A program made the translations under genes and the position numbers. Positions 28,896 to 39,176 of a DNA stretch of 64,000 nt are shown one piece after another; positions within the stretch are counted from its first letter, which is position 1; each line of letters starts with the position of its first letter. The notes below the pieces were generated by a model. That model had not been told where the DNA came from and did no database searches. It saw only the letters and a list, made by a program, of their open reading frames with translations. The stretch comes from Opitutales bacterium (GTDB taxonomy: Bacteria > Verrucomicrobiota > Verrucomicrobiia > Opitutales > Oceanipulchritudinaceae): assembly GCA_020831525.1 (NCBI GenBank), contig JAFIGH010000010.1, positions 1 to 64,000 of the forward strand, given 5' to 3'.

Positions 28896-30443
28896 TTACG
28901 GCCCTGGTTCAAGCCCAAGGCGCGCGCTCAGCGCACCGCGCAGGTTCTCAAGCACCGGCCGGTGCCCGCGGTCCGCCGCCAAATCTTCGAATGCATGCGG
29001 ATCGGTCGCTTGGTCGAACAGCGCCTCCGACCCGTCGGCGGCCCGGATGTACCGCCAGCGGCGGCTGCGCAGGGCGTAGTGCTGCCGCCGCGCATCGGAG
29101 CGGCCGTCCGGCCAAGGTTCCGCCTCCGCCGGCACGACGGTCACGACACCGTCGTATTCCGGAAAGGCGGCGGCGGGATCCCGCAGCCACGGACGAAGGT
29201 CTTTGCCGTCGTCCGGGCGCGCGGCACCGAGGCCGGGGCCGTCCAGACCGCACAATCCGGCAAGCGTGGGATAGAGATCGAGCAAACCGGCGGGGACGTC
29301 GCTCTGCGCGCCCGCCGCGCAGCCTTCCGCCGCAATGACGAGCGGGACCCGCGTCGACGGCTCCCAGAGGGTGTTCTTGAAAAGGTAGCCACGCTCCCCA
29401 AGCTGGTAGCCGTGGTCCGCTGTAAAGACGACAACGGTCTTCCGGCCTTTTGGCGATCCTTCCAGCGCGTCGAGCAGGACGCCCAGTTGATCGTCGGCGA
29501 AGGCCACCGAAGCGAGGTAGGCGCGGACCCACCGGCGACAGACCTCCGCGCCGCCCGCCGTCCGCAGGCGGTCCCAACGTTCGTAGCCGACATTCGTGTT
29601 GACCCAGCCGCCGCGCCCCAGCGCCGGGAGGACCGGTGCCGTCCGGCGACCGTCCCAACCCGGAAGGTCGATGGATTCCAATGGTATGCGGTCGAAATAC
29701 TCGTCGGGTACATGGAGCGGCGTGTGCGGCCGGTTGAGGCCCACGGCAAGCAACTGCGGCTCCGCCGACGGGCGGCGCAACCGCTCCGCCGCCCAGCGCA
29801 CGGAAATCTCGTCGGGCATGGCGTCACGGTCGTCCCCGGCGTTCCAGTGCCACGGACGGCCGTTCACCGACCAGCCGTCCGTTCCGCGACGGTTTTTGCC
29901 CGCCTTGCGAAAGCGCGGAACAGCGGAGAGCGGCCCGAAGCTCAGGTCCCATGCATGCGGCGTATCTTCGTTGAGCGGCGGCGGGAGATCCGGATGCGGC
30001 AGCCAACCGCCGCTGCCGGCATCCACGCCATCCCATGCGATCGGCCCGAAGGAAGGCGGCGCGCCCCGCTCCATCCACACCGTGTCGTCTTCGTGACCGT
30101 TGTGGAAAATCTTTCCCGTTCCGCGGGTGACGTATCCGCATGCACGGGCGTCCTCCACAAAAGTCCGCGCCCCGGCAAGGACAGGATTCGCGCGAAAGGG
30201 GTATTGCTGCTGGTTGTATCCACAGTGCCCCGACCGCCACGGCGCGACCCCGGTGAGCGCGGCGGCCCGCGACGGTCCGCAGAGCGGTGCCGGGCAATGC
30301 GCGTTGAGAAAGGTTACGCCCCGCGCGCGCAGCCTGTCGAGATTCGGTGTCTGGACTGCGGCGCATCCACCCGGACCGGCGTGGTAGGCGCTCCAGTCGT
30401 CGGCGATAACGAAGAGGATATCCGGTGCCGGCTCAGTCATCAC
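28896..30443 (-). CDS. Type I sulfatase without signal peptide
   Basis: Sulfatase of 515 residues with D15-D16 (FVIADD), the formylglycine motif C55-G-P-S-R, KIFHNGHEDD and TADHGYQLGERG. The first residues (MMTEPAPDILFVIADD) show no signal peptide, so it may act in the cytoplasm on imported sulfated oligosaccharides, unlike the secreted sulfatase upstream. The ATG overlaps that gene's stop region by 11 bp. Of the other sulfatases here it resembles most the one at 21112-22827 (same CGPSRA and KIFHNGHED strings), suggesting a common origin. Confidence 0.9.
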   Translation of the reverse strand: MMTEPAPDILFVIADDWSAYHAGPGGCAAVQTPNLDRLRARGVTFLNAHCPAPLCGPSRAAALTGVAPWRSGHCGYNQQQYPFRANPVLAGARTFVEDARACGYVTRGTGKIFHNGHEDDTVWMERGAPPSFGPIAWDGVDAGSGGWLPHPDLPPPLNEDTPHAWDLSFGPLSAVPRFRKAGKNRRGTDGWSVNGRPWHWNAGDDRDAMPDEISVRWAAERLRRPSAEPQLLAVGLNRPHTPLHVPDEYFDRIPLESIDLPGWDGRRTAPVLPALGRGGWVNTNVGYERWDRLRTAGGAEVCRRWVRAYLASVAFADDQLGVLLDALEGSPKGRKTVVVFTADHGYQLGERGYLFKNTLWEPSTRVPLVIAAEGCAAGAQSDVPAGLLDLYPTLAGLCGLDGPGLGAARPDDGKDLRPWLRDPAAAFPEYDGVVTVVPAEAEPWPDGRSDARRQHYALRSRRWRYIRAADGSEALFDQATDPHAFEDLAADRGHRPVLENLRGALSARLGLEPGP

Positions 30444-32016
30444 TTCCGCCGCTAGTCTCCGCCGTCATGCGCGCGGGCCGCCGGTCCGGAGGCCCCGCCC
30501 GCATAAGCGCGGAGAGGATTCCCTCCACGCCGGTGTAATCCGGATCGCCCGCCAGATTCCGCTTCTCGTGCGGGTCGGTCTCGTAGTCATAAAGCTCGCG
30601 TGCCACAACCCGGTTGCCCGGCCACGGATGGTAATGCATGCCCTCCGGCCAGTCCGGGTTCACGACCCACTCGGTGTAGCGGTAGCGCTGCGTGCGCAGG
30701 GAATACCCCATGCCGCGCGGGTCGTCGTCGATGTGGCGCGGGTACTGGCTCAAGGCAAACGGCTTCCACTCCGCTCCGGGATCTTCGATCACCGGCACAA
30801 GGTTGCGGCCTTCGATCTGGTCCGCGGGTGGTTCCAGCCCGGCGAATGCAGCGAGCGTCGGGTAGATGTCGAGCAGCTCCACCGGACGCGCCACGCGGCG
30901 GCCTTCGGGATTGCCCGGATAGCGGAGCATGAGTGCACTATGGTTGGCCTGCTCGAAGTTGGTGTGTTTGCACCACATGCCGTGGTCGCCGAGGTGGTAA
31001 CCGTGGTCGCCGAAGAGGAGGACAACCGTATTCTCGGCGAGCCCCGTCGCCTCCAGCGTGTCAAGCACACGCCCGATAAGCGCGTCGATGAAGCTCACGG
31101 ACGCGTAGTAGCCGTGGATCAATTCGAGGCCCTTCGTCTCCGGTATGGGTTCGCCCCGCGGCGGGATATCGGGGTAGTTGCGCAGTTCCCACGAGTCCTG
31201 GAAGGCGAAACGCGGAGCGCCCTCGGGTAGTTCGGATGTCGGGGGCAGCTCCAACTCGTCCCGGTCATAGAGATCCCAATACTTTGCGGGGGCCGAAAAC
31301 GGCAGGTGCGGGAGCAGGTAGCCGATGGTGTAGAAAAAGGGTTCGCCGCTCGCCGCCTTTTCTTCGAGCTTGCCGATGAGGCGGAGCGTCATGTCACCGT
31401 CGGGGTACGCCTCTTCCGGCGCCTCCGCGCGTTCCGTGGACGGCCCGCGGGTGGCGAGGTAGAAGTCGAGTCCCGTGAGCCCCTCGGCACGGGCGCGCTC
31501 GCGCTTTTTCTCGATTGCCGCGAGCGTCTCCTCCTTGACCCACATATCCATACCCGCGGGCGAGTAGCCTTCGTTCCACGAATACGACTGGTCATCGGGA
31601 TCTCCCGGCCGGGAAGCATGAAAAATCTTGCCCGTGCCCCATGTGCCGTAGCCGTTCTCCGCGAAAAGCTGCGGCAGCGTGACGGCATCAGGATTGATGT
31701 CGCGGAAGTGCGTGAAGAGATCGATCACCCCCGTGGAATCCGGACGCATGCCGGTGAGCAGACTCGCCCGCGAGGGCGCGCAGATCGCCTGCTGGCAATA
31801 GGCGCGCTCGAAAAGCACGCCCTCCGCCGCGAGACGGTCGAGATTGGGTGTGTGCATGATCTCATGCCCGTAGGCCGCGGTCTGCGGCTTGAAATCGTCC
31901 ACCGAGATGAGGAGCACGTTGGGCCGGGGCGCATCGGAGGCGGCGACCACGGCGCACGCGAGAAGGCATTTCCCCGCGGCAAGGGTTGTCCATGGATAGT
32001 TACCTAGTAGATTCAT
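30433..32016 (-). CDS. Type I sulfatase, iduronate-2-sulfatase-like, secreted
   Basis: Sulfatase of 527 residues, S1_7-like. A short hydrophobic N-terminus (about 10-26) suggests export. Metal ligands D40-D41 (ISVDDF), formylglycine motif C79-A-P-S-R with ASLLTGMRPDSTG, GTWGTGKIFHASRPGD, and GDHGYHLGDHG-MWCKHTNFE are characteristic. It lies directly downstream of the TonB receptor and overlaps the next sulfatase by 11 bp. Position in a GH10/GH43 operon suggests removal of sulfate from a xylan-type or mixed algal polysaccharide, but the sugar is not defined by sequence. Confidence 0.92.
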   Translation of the reverse strand: MNLLGNYPWTTLAAGKCLLACAVVAASDAPRPNVLLISVDDFKPQTAAYGHEIMHTPNLDRLAAEGVLFERAYCQQAICAPSRASLLTGMRPDSTGVIDLFTHFRDINPDAVTLPQLFAENGYGTWGTGKIFHASRPGDPDDQSYSWNEGYSPAGMDMWVKEETLAAIEKKRERARAEGLTGLDFYLATRGPSTERAEAPEEAYPDGDMTLRLIGKLEEKAASGEPFFYTIGYLLPHLPFSAPAKYWDLYDRDELELPPTSELPEGAPRFAFQDSWELRNYPDIPPRGEPIPETKGLELIHGYYASVSFIDALIGRVLDTLEATGLAENTVVLLFGDHGYHLGDHGMWCKHTNFEQANHSALMLRYPGNPEGRRVARPVELLDIYPTLAAFAGLEPPADQIEGRNLVPVIEDPGAEWKPFALSQYPRHIDDDPRGMGYSLRTQRYRYTEWVVNPDWPEGMHYHPWPGNRVVARELYDYETDPHEKRNLAGDPDYTGVEGILSALMRAGPPDRRPARMTAETSGGSDD

Positions 32017-32196
32017 TCTCGTCAGCTATTCTTCTATGTGGAAGGAGGGAGTTCAAAACGACCGAGACGACGCGTGACGGGGATGAAAGGCCCGGCCGGA
32101 GGAATCATAGTCTCGGCCGGGCCAATCAACCCGTTCCCAGTTGCCGGGAACGGCGAACGCATCCAACCCCCGAGGAGTGCGTCCGCCATGGAGTGA

Positions 32197-35100
32197 TCAA
32201 AAAGAGAACGTGTTTGTGAGCGTCCACATCGTCGTCGGCCCGAGGCGCACACCGGCTGTCGATCCGTCGGGCTGGGCGTTGATCGGGATCAGCTTCTTGC
32301 TCGAAAAGACGTTGCGGACGTTCAGTTGGATCCTCCAGTCGATGTGGCGCGTGAGGGAACGCTCGTAGCCCACCCACAGATCGACGTTGCTCTGCGTCGG
32401 CCCGCGGTACGGATTGTCGAGGTCGAACCCGGCGAGGCCCGTCTCTTCGTTCGTGACAATCGGATAGCCAATGATAACGTCGTCCTGCCAGCGGTAAGCC
32501 CCGCCCACATTGAAGCCGTCGAGCGCGCCGTCCGTGAAGCGGTAGTTCGTGACGAGATTGAAACGCCACTTGCGCAGTTCCGGCGCGGCCGTGCCCTCCG
32601 TGAGCTTGGCGAGTTCCCAGTTGCCGAGAAAGACTCGGTTGAACTGTTCGAGTTGCGTCTCGGAGTTGGCCCCGCCGTTGTTCACACGGAGATTGCCCGC
32701 ATCGGTGTTGTTGAGGTCGTCGACCAGCAGATCGACATAGCGGTTCAGGGCATTGTCGCCGATATTGGATCGGACGGACACGACACGCGCCAAATTTGCC
32801 GATATACGCCAGTTGCGGGTGGGCTGCGCCGTGAACTCAAACTCCCAGCCCTCCGAGGTGAAGTCCTCCGTCGAAGCGTAGCCGCCCGGTGCCTGCGCGG
32901 CGGGCAGCGGCGGCCCGGGATCGCGGTCCCAGTCCACACCCCAAGCGTCGTAGAAGGCGTCCGGATCGCCCGTGAGTTCCTGCGAGAGGGCACGCACATT
33001 GTCGACATGCGCGCGCCACCCGGCGATGGCGGCGGCCTCTTCCGCATCGGCCTCCTCGCGCGATTGCCCGGGGCGCGGCTGGTAGGTGTTCTGGAAGTTG
33101 TTGTCACCTCCTGGCTGGCCGCCCACGACATTGAATTCAAAACGGTTGGCCGCCGTGATTCCGCGGTTCTGGATCTGACCGAGATACCAGTCGTTCTGCG
33201 CCCGGGTCCCCGTCGCATCGGACACCGACGAGTGGAAGCGCGTCACCCGCAGGGCGTAGCGGTTGTCCTTCGTCGCGATGAGAACGCTCCGGTCGATCGT
33301 GCGCCCCGAGGGCGGCGCGAGCGACTGGCCGAAGAGATCGACGCGCCCGGCGAGCGGCTGAAAATTCTCCGACGTGTTGTAGTAGAAACTCACGTCGACC
33401 GGCAGACGCCCAGCACGGTCAAACAACTGCGTGCCATGCACGGCGACACTCCAGCTTGTCGATTGCTCGTCGACAACCGCCGTTGGTTCATCCGGAAAGC
33501 GGTCGTCGTCCATGCGGATGCGCTGCGTGTCGGGATCGCGCGCTGCACGCTGCAAATGCGCTGTCGCCTTGTCCCGCCGCCAGCCGTACATGCCCACCAC
33601 GGCACCGTCCCAGAAGTAGCTTTGCAGGACGAGCATCTGCGAATCCACTTTGGAGCGGGAGCGGTCGAGAAACGTGGCAAGGGTGTCGCGGTGGCCCTCT
33701 TCGGCGATGAGCACATCAAAGTCGCGCTCGACCCAGCCCACGTAGTTGGCCGGATTGTCCGCCTGCACGGGATCGCCCACGCTGACATTGGCGGGCGGAG
33801 TCCACGGCGCGGAGGGATCGACATCGCCCCCCGCCCACGTGGAATCCCATGTGCGCACGGTGAGTGTCGAGGGGATGTCGAGCCTCGCTGTGAGGCCCGG
33901 AATATTCGCGCCTTCCGCCGATTCCCGGTCGAGCAGCGACGGCCCGAGGTAAATCACGGGGTTGAGCTGGCGGCGGTTGGCGAAGGGATCGGTCTCGCCC
34001 ATAAACTCGCCGTAATCGTCGCCCATGCCGAAACTCTCCCACCCCGTGGAGCGGGTCGTCGTCGTCTCCTCGCTCAGGAGGCCGGTGAGAACGTGCCGCC
34101 CGAGGAGCCGCCGCCACCACGAATCCTCTCCATGGTCGCGGAAGTCAAACTCACCGAATCCGGTGAGCCGCAGGGCGTCGCGCACCTGGTCGTCCGAACT
34201 GTTGCCAAACTGGCCCGTGTCCGTAAGGAAGGGCCGCCCCGCGTTGGGATTGGGCGAACCGTCGGGCAAATGGGAGTTCACGTCGATGAAGATCGCCTGC
34301 CGGAAACCCGTGAGGATCTGCGTGCTCTCTTGGTAGTATTCCTGCCGGTCATACGCCAACTCATAGCCGAAGGCGTTGTCAAAGAAGCTTTGGCTTACGC
34401 TCGCGCTGTAGTTGTCCCACTCCTGAATCTCGTTCTTCGTCGTGCCGTCGAGGGAGCGGTTCCAGAAATCAAAGATGCTCGGATCGGTGAGATGGATGTT
34501 GTTCCACTGCCCCAGTTCACTGCCCGGCAGCCCGAGGTTGCGAGAAATACCGAAGAAGCCGTCAATTCCCACCATGCGCTGGAAGGGCAGCCCGCGGATG
34601 GAGCCGTCGATCTCCCCGTCGGGACCGATCCCGCGCGGGTTCGTGTTGTGGTTCTCCGACTGGAAGGCGCGCAGCACCTGCCCCTCGTCCCACTCAAAGT
34701 GGGCGTGCGGCCCGCCGAACGATTGTCCGTAGTTGCCCAACGAAGGCACGTAGAACGGATTTTCCGAACCGTCGTTGAAGAAGCGCTCCGCCTGCCCCGT
34801 GTCCGGTGCCTGCGAGTTGACGTCGCGCACGTCCACGGGGTGGAACAGCTGCCCGCCGAGACCGCCCTCGGGATTAAAAGAACCGTCCTCCAGCCGCACC
34901 GGACGGAAGAACGCCGTGATGCGGTCCTGCGGCGTGATGGCGCGCGGGCGGTTGGCGCTGATACGCCCGTGCTCGTAATGGGCGTTTACGACCATGGGCA
35001 TGCCGCGCTCGCGGAAAAATTCCGGTTCGTAGCGACCGGCCGCATACACCCGCTTGTCGTGCTCGAAGGCGGGTTTCTGGCGGAACTTCGTTTCGTCGTT

Positions 35101-35787
35101 CAGCGCAATGACGCGGACCGCCAACTCGTTCTCAAGAATCACTTGATTGAGGTCACCGATGGTCCGGTGGCTGCCCTCGTTGTCGAGGCGCAGGGAGATT
35201 TCGTAGGCACTCTCCCACGCGGGCCGTTTGAGCGAGGCGTTGATGATCCCCGCCGGACTGCCGAAGCCGAAAAGCAGTGCGTTGGGGCCGCGCTGCAGGT
35301 CCACCCGGTCGACGTTATAGCCGTCCCACGGGATGTCCGTGAGAAAAAAGTTCCGCGTGTTGTCCGCCGCCGCAAGACCACGCACACGCGTCGTGTTTGA
35401 CGGGTTCTGAAAGCTCTCATTCAGCTGCGAGGCGTTACCCGCGCCGGTGAAGTTGCCGGACACGCCCCCCACCTCCGTGCCGAGGGTGTAGAGGAGCAGG
35501 TCTTGGTTTCCCGTCGTCGCGGTGTCTTCCATGAACTCCGCTGTGATCACCGAGATCGCCGAGCCGAGGTCGCGCAACTCCGTGCGCAGGCGTGTGCCGC
35601 TCAAGGTGTGGGTGGCGAAATACCCCTCGGTGTCGCCTGCCCGCACCTCGAAGGGTGATAGCTCGAAGACGTCTTCCTCTTCCGCGCCGGGCGCCGTCTG
35701 GCCGACCGCGGTCACCGCCGCGGAGAGAATGAACGGTATGATGAGACCCGCGCGGGCCTTTCTTCTGACTTGTCGCATATGGTTCAT
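32197..35787 (-). CDS. TonB-dependent outer-membrane receptor
   Basis: Outer-membrane beta-barrel with N-terminal plug, about 1196 residues. The N-terminus has a signal peptide (AGLIIPFILSAAVTAVGQTAPGA, in part) and the FELSPFEVRA motif typical of Opitutales receptors. The plug follows (about 55-215: TELRDLGSAISVITAEFMEDT, RGPNALLFGFGSPAGIIN), then the barrel, ending in W-T-L-T-N-T-F-S-F with a terminal phenylalanine. The frame opens at 35814; ATGs at 35787 or 35778 better suit the signal peptide. No SusD partner is present. Its place between GH10 and sulfatases suggests uptake of xylan fragments. Confidence 0.94.
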   Translation of the reverse strand: MNHMRQVRRKARAGLIIPFILSAAVTAVGQTAPGAEEEDVFELSPFEVRAGDTEGYFATHTLSGTRLRTELRDLGSAISVITAEFMEDTATTGNQDLLLYTLGTEVGGVSGNFTGAGNASQLNESFQNPSNTTRVRGLAAADNTRNFFLTDIPWDGYNVDRVDLQRGPNALLFGFGSPAGIINASLKRPAWESAYEISLRLDNEGSHRTIGDLNQVILENELAVRVIALNDETKFRQKPAFEHDKRVYAAGRYEPEFFRERGMPMVVNAHYEHGRISANRPRAITPQDRITAFFRPVRLEDGSFNPEGGLGGQLFHPVDVRDVNSQAPDTGQAERFFNDGSENPFYVPSLGNYGQSFGGPHAHFEWDEGQVLRAFQSENHNTNPRGIGPDGEIDGSIRGLPFQRMVGIDGFFGISRNLGLPGSELGQWNNIHLTDPSIFDFWNRSLDGTTKNEIQEWDNYSASVSQSFFDNAFGYELAYDRQEYYQESTQILTGFRQAIFIDVNSHLPDGSPNPNAGRPFLTDTGQFGNSSDDQVRDALRLTGFGEFDFRDHGEDSWWRRLLGRHVLTGLLSEETTTTRSTGWESFGMGDDYGEFMGETDPFANRRQLNPVIYLGPSLLDRESAEGANIPGLTARLDIPSTLTVRTWDSTWAGGDVDPSAPWTPPANVSVGDPVQADNPANYVGWVERDFDVLIAEEGHRDTLATFLDRSRSKVDSQMLVLQSYFWDGAVVGMYGWRRDKATAHLQRAARDPDTQRIRMDDDRFPDEPTAVVDEQSTSWSVAVHGTQLFDRAGRLPVDVSFYYNTSENFQPLAGRVDLFGQSLAPPSGRTIDRSVLIATKDNRYALRVTRFHSSVSDATGTRAQNDWYLGQIQNRGITAANRFEFNVVGGQPGGDNNFQNTYQPRPGQSREEADAEEAAAIAGWRAHVDNVRALSQELTGDPDAFYDAWGVDWDRDPGPPLPAAQAPGGYASTEDFTSEGWEFEFTAQPTRNWRISANLARVVSVRSNIGDNALNRYVDLLVDDLNNTDAGNLRVNNGGANSETQLEQFNRVFLGNWELAKLTEGTAAPELRKWRFNLVTNYRFTDGALDGFNVGGAYRWQDDVIIGYPIVTNEETGLAGFDLDNPYRGPTQSNVDLWVGYERSLTRHIDWRIQLNVRNVFSSKKLIPINAQPDGSTAGVRLGPTTMWTLTNTFSF

Positions 35788-35985
35788 AAGGAGGTTGGTT
35801 GGTGGTTTAAGCATTCCCGCTGCCCCGCCGGACGGGACCCAAAGGGCCGGGGATGTCCGCTTTGCAGAGGTTTCGTCGTCAAAGCAAAGGACACGCGGAA
35901 CAATTTCAAGAAAAAAATGGAATGTTTTATTCCGGGGAGGTAATTCATGCCTTTTGCCGTGGATCGGCCACCCGTGGAGGTGTCC
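35788..35985. promoter_or_regulatory. GH10-TonB receptor intergenic region with operator-like motif
   Basis: About 200 bp with no gene. It contains an inverted repeat GGAAT-GTTTT-ATTCC at 35918-35932. The overlapping 16-mer AAATGGAATGTTTTAT (35914-35929) recurs with two changes as AAATAGAATGTTTCAT at 39177-39192, just before the GH43 gene. It may be a binding site for the LacI-type regulator or a promoter element. Confidence 0.35.
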
Positions 35986-37593
35986 TCAATCGAGCCGCAA
36001 GACGCCCGCCCGTTCCGGTGCGTCATCGCCGTAGGCGGTGTCGGCCCAGCGCAACAGGTAGGTTCCCCGTGGGTCGGCGGCGGGCGCGCGCCATTCGAGA
36101 TCGAAGGCAATTTCGCCCGCTTCGATGACGTGCGGCGAGAGCGCGAGACGCACGCGCAGGCGCTCCCCTTCACCGGACGCCTCCCATTCAGGAACGTCGG
36201 CGGAGAACGCATGCCACTTGCCATCGAGATAGACGCGGAGGACGGTTTCGTCCGATGCGCGCCCGTTCCAGCGGGTATCGGTGACATCGAGGGCGGCTTC
36301 AAGCGCGTCCCCGGCAAGGGCCAGCTCAACCGAGACACGCAGGCGCCCCCGGTCGACGAGTGTGTTGGGCGGCACGGCGAGTTGGCTGAGCCGCAGGTAG
36401 GCGGGACGGTCCGCACGCACCGACACCTCCGGAGCGGTCTCCGGCTCCTCCGGACGCCATTCCGGCACCGGACCGAAGGCAGCGAGAAAGACTCCGGGCG
36501 ACTGAAAGGCAAGGAACGCGGGTTTGGGGCGGCCGTGGCGGTCGATCAAACCGGCGTGGTCGCGGCGTCCTTCCACGGGAAAGTTGTTTTTCCAGTTCCG
36601 GTCGTCGAACGGTCCCCAGTGGGTCACCCGTTCAATGTCGGCGGCGCAGCGGCGGTAGAGTTGCATGACACGCGCGATCCGGTCGGCCTGGAAGAGAGCG
36701 AGCGGCTCGGGCAGTGCCTCGCGGTAGCGGTCGGCTGTATCCGTCCAGTCATACACGGACATGTCGAACTCACTTATGGCCACCCGCACACCGGTGGCGG
36801 CGAGCGCGCGGAGACTGTTCTCGATCATCTCCACGGGCGGCCAATAGACGCTCATGTGCGACTGCATGCCGAAGATGTCGGGCATGGCCTCCTCCGCACC
36901 GAGGCGCTCCAGCAAATGCAGCGCGGAGGCCAGCTTATCCGGATTGGACATACCGTAGTCGTTCACGGCGAGGAGCGCGTCCGGATCAGCGGCACGCGCC
37001 AGCCGTATCGTTTCCGCCATGTAGTCCTCACCGAGAATGCGGAGCCAGCGCGAGTCCCGGAACGGGTCCGCCGGATCGGAGGTCAGGACCTCGTTGAGGA
37101 CATCCCATCCATAGACGCGGCCGCGGAAATGTCCCATGACAGTTTCGATGTGCGTGTGCAGGCGTTCGCGCAAGAGGGCGGGCGGTGCCTCGCCGCCGTC
37201 CGGCCCCTCGAAGACCCAATCCGGCACCTGGTTGTGCCACAGGAGGGTGTGTCCCCATACGCGCAGCCCGTTGGCCTCCGCCCAGTCGACGAGGCGGTCG
37301 GCCTCCTCAAAAGTGAAGACACCCTCCTCCGGCTGGAGGCGTTCCCACTTCATCTCGTTCTCCGCCACGACATGGTCGAAATGCCGCCGGATGACATCGA
37401 GCCGAGGAGCATAGGCCCGGTCCGTGAGAAAGTCCCGCGGCACCGCCGTGCCGACAGGGAAAGCGTCCGCGTAAGCGTGATGGAGGGACGAAGCGTGCAT
37501 AAGCGACTCGTGCGGCGCGGCAGGCTCCGACGCGGCTACCATGGCCGGAAGCGCGAGGGCGAAGACCACCGCATGTGAATTACTGTTCCTCAT
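35986..37593 (-). CDS. GH10 endo-1,4-beta-xylanase with C-terminal beta domain
   Basis: Secreted xylan-cleaving enzyme, 535 residues. Signal peptide at 1-22 (VVFALALPAMVAAS). The GH10 barrel spans about 35-385 with HTLLWHNQVPDW, the acid/base E168 in WDVLNEVL, and the nucleophile E275 in ISEFDM. GRPKPAFLAFQSP near 370 is typical of the barrel end. The last 140 residues form a beta-rich appended domain I cannot name; a carbohydrate-binding role is possible. Start at 37593 fits the signal peptide and overlaps the GH43 stop by 14 bp; the longer frame to 37686 would intrude further. Confidence 0.94.
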   Translation of the reverse strand: MRNSNSHAVVFALALPAMVAASEPAAPHESLMHASSLHHAYADAFPVGTAVPRDFLTDRAYAPRLDVIRRHFDHVVAENEMKWERLQPEEGVFTFEEADRLVDWAEANGLRVWGHTLLWHNQVPDWVFEGPDGGEAPPALLRERLHTHIETVMGHFRGRVYGWDVLNEVLTSDPADPFRDSRWLRILGEDYMAETIRLARAADPDALLAVNDYGMSNPDKLASALHLLERLGAEEAMPDIFGMQSHMSVYWPPVEMIENSLRALAATGVRVAISEFDMSVYDWTDTADRYREALPEPLALFQADRIARVMQLYRRCAADIERVTHWGPFDDRNWKNNFPVEGRRDHAGLIDRHGRPKPAFLAFQSPGVFLAAFGPVPEWRPEEPETAPEVSVRADRPAYLRLSQLAVPPNTLVDRGRLRVSVELALAGDALEAALDVTDTRWNGRASDETVLRVYLDGKWHAFSADVPEWEASGEGERLRVRLALSPHVIEAGEIAFDLEWRAPAADPRGTYLLRWADTAYGDDAPERAGVLRLD

Positions 37594-39172
37594 AGACAAA
37601 ATCCTTGAAATCCGCCGGTGCGCGTTGCCCGGTCGCGTCAAACGCAGCCAGCACCCAGAAGGCCCCGGTGAAAGTGATCGAACCATAGTCGTCCGAAAGA
37701 ACGGTCGCGTCGAGTTCCGGACCCAGCGGGGTCCAATCCTGCGCCTCGTCCTCGCGGAAGAAAAACCGGAGCCGCTCGCCGGATAGGGCTCCGCGCAAAG
37801 ACACCCCGCCCTCTCCGGTGAGCCGGTGCCGCCCGCCTTCCGGCAGCACGGCGGTGCCGCCCACTACCGCCGTGAGCCGGATCCAGCGGTTGCCGTCGTC
37901 CTCCGCCGTCACACCCGCAAAATAGTTGTGTGCCCCGTCGTAGTAGGCACCGAGCCCCGCCTCCTGCTGAAACTCTGTCGGCGAAAACTCCATGCGCACA
38001 GCCGCGGAGCAATGCCACGCCTGCACCCGGCGGCCGACAAGGCTTTGGCGGAAGGGACTGCCGAGGGCTTCTTCGCCGAAGAGCCGCAGCCATCCCGGCC
38101 GCGCCCGCAGGCTGCACCAAGACTCCTCTATGGGCCGACGCAGGCTCTGCCAATCCAGCCCGAGGCCCCGCCCGTCCGGGAACGGCGTCGCTTTTGCCGC
38201 AGGCACCTCCCCCGACCCCGCTCCGTTCACACGGAAACGCGGTGCCGGCAGCGGGCCGCCTTCGACCACAGGCCATCCGTCCTCCGTCCAATCCACGCGC
38301 TGCAGCCCCGTCTCCCGGCCGAGAACACAACGCCGCTCGGGCCCCAGCGGCCGCGCACACAGGTGCGCAAGATACCACTCCCCGTCCGGCGTCTCCACCA
38401 GCGATCCGTGGCCCGCCTTCTGCAAAGGATGGTCCGGCGCGTCGTGCGCCGTGAGCAAGGGACCATGCGGACTGTCCTCGTACGGACCCCACACCGAGCG
38501 CGCCCGCGCTACCGAGCAACGGTGCCCGTAGCCCGTGCCGCCCTCCGCCGTGAGCAGGTAATACCACTCCCCGCGCTTGTATATATGCGGCCCTTCCACC
38601 CGGCCCCACCCCGACCCGCGGTAGATGAGCCGCGTCTCCCCGCGCAAACACCCCGCCGCCTCATCCCACTCTGTCGCCACGATCCCGCCGAAGCGCTCGC
38701 GCTCCGGACGGTGGTCCCACACCATCGCCAGCATATACTTCCGCCCGTCCACGTCGTGAAAGAGCGACGGGTCAAATCCCCGCGAATGCAGGTAGACCGG
38801 GTCCGACCAAGGACCGGCGGCGTCCTCCGCCGTGACAAGGTAATTGTGCGCCACTTTCCATGGATTGCGGTTCCACAGCTTCACATCCGTGTAGACCAGA
38901 TAAAACCGCCCGCCGCTCCAGCTCAGACTCGGTGCCCACACCCCGCCGGAGTCCGGATTGCCCGCCAAGTCCAGCTGCTCCCGGCGCGTCAATGCCCACC
39001 CCAGCGGACGCCACTGCCGCAGATCCCGCGAACGGTGCAGCCGCACCCCCGGAAACCACTCGAAGGTCGAGGTCGCCACATAGTAGTCCGCTCCCGCCCG
39101 CACAATCGAGGGGTCCGGATGAAATCCGCGCAAAACCGGGTTCTCCACCCATTCCTCTCTCTCCGTCTCCAT
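37580..39172 (-). CDS. GH43 beta-xylosidase/alpha-arabinofuranosidase
   Basis: Five-bladed propeller hydrolase of 530 residues, matching XynB-like GH43 enzymes (about 535). Expected catalytic residues are D20 (FHPDPS, base), D134 (RGFDPS, pKa modulator) and E193 (RVEGPHIYK, acid). The C-terminal 200 residues are the beta-sandwich that closes the active site in this subfamily. No signal peptide when started at 39172 (METERE), so it is probably cytoplasmic and trims imported xylo-oligosaccharides. An extension to 39298 is open but unlikely. It is followed by the GH10 gene with a 14-bp overlap. Confidence 0.94.
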   Translation of the reverse strand: METEREEWVENPVLRGFHPDPSIVRAGADYYVATSTFEWFPGVRLHRSRDLRQWRPLGWALTRREQLDLAGNPDSGGVWAPSLSWSGGRFYLVYTDVKLWNRNPWKVAHNYLVTAEDAAGPWSDPVYLHSRGFDPSLFHDVDGRKYMLAMVWDHRPERERFGGIVATEWDEAAGCLRGETRLIYRGSGWGRVEGPHIYKRGEWYYLLTAEGGTGYGHRCSVARARSVWGPYEDSPHGPLLTAHDAPDHPLQKAGHGSLVETPDGEWYLAHLCARPLGPERRCVLGRETGLQRVDWTEDGWPVVEGGPLPAPRFRVNGAGSGEVPAAKATPFPDGRGLGLDWQSLRRPIEESWCSLRARPGWLRLFGEEALGSPFRQSLVGRRVQAWHCSAAVRMEFSPTEFQQEAGLGAYYDGAHNYFAGVTAEDDGNRWIRLTAVVGGTAVLPEGGRHRLTGEGGVSLRGALSGERLRFFFREDEAQDWTPLGPELDATVLSDDYGSITFTGAFWVLAAFDATGQRAPADFKDFVYEEQ

Positions 39173-39176
39173 GCCG

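Noticed and set aside
32326-35400. Open frame of about 1000 codons on the plus strand opposite the TonB receptor
   Set aside because: It is antisense to a receptor with a clear signal peptide, plug and terminal F; it arises from GC-biased third positions and has no recognisable domain.
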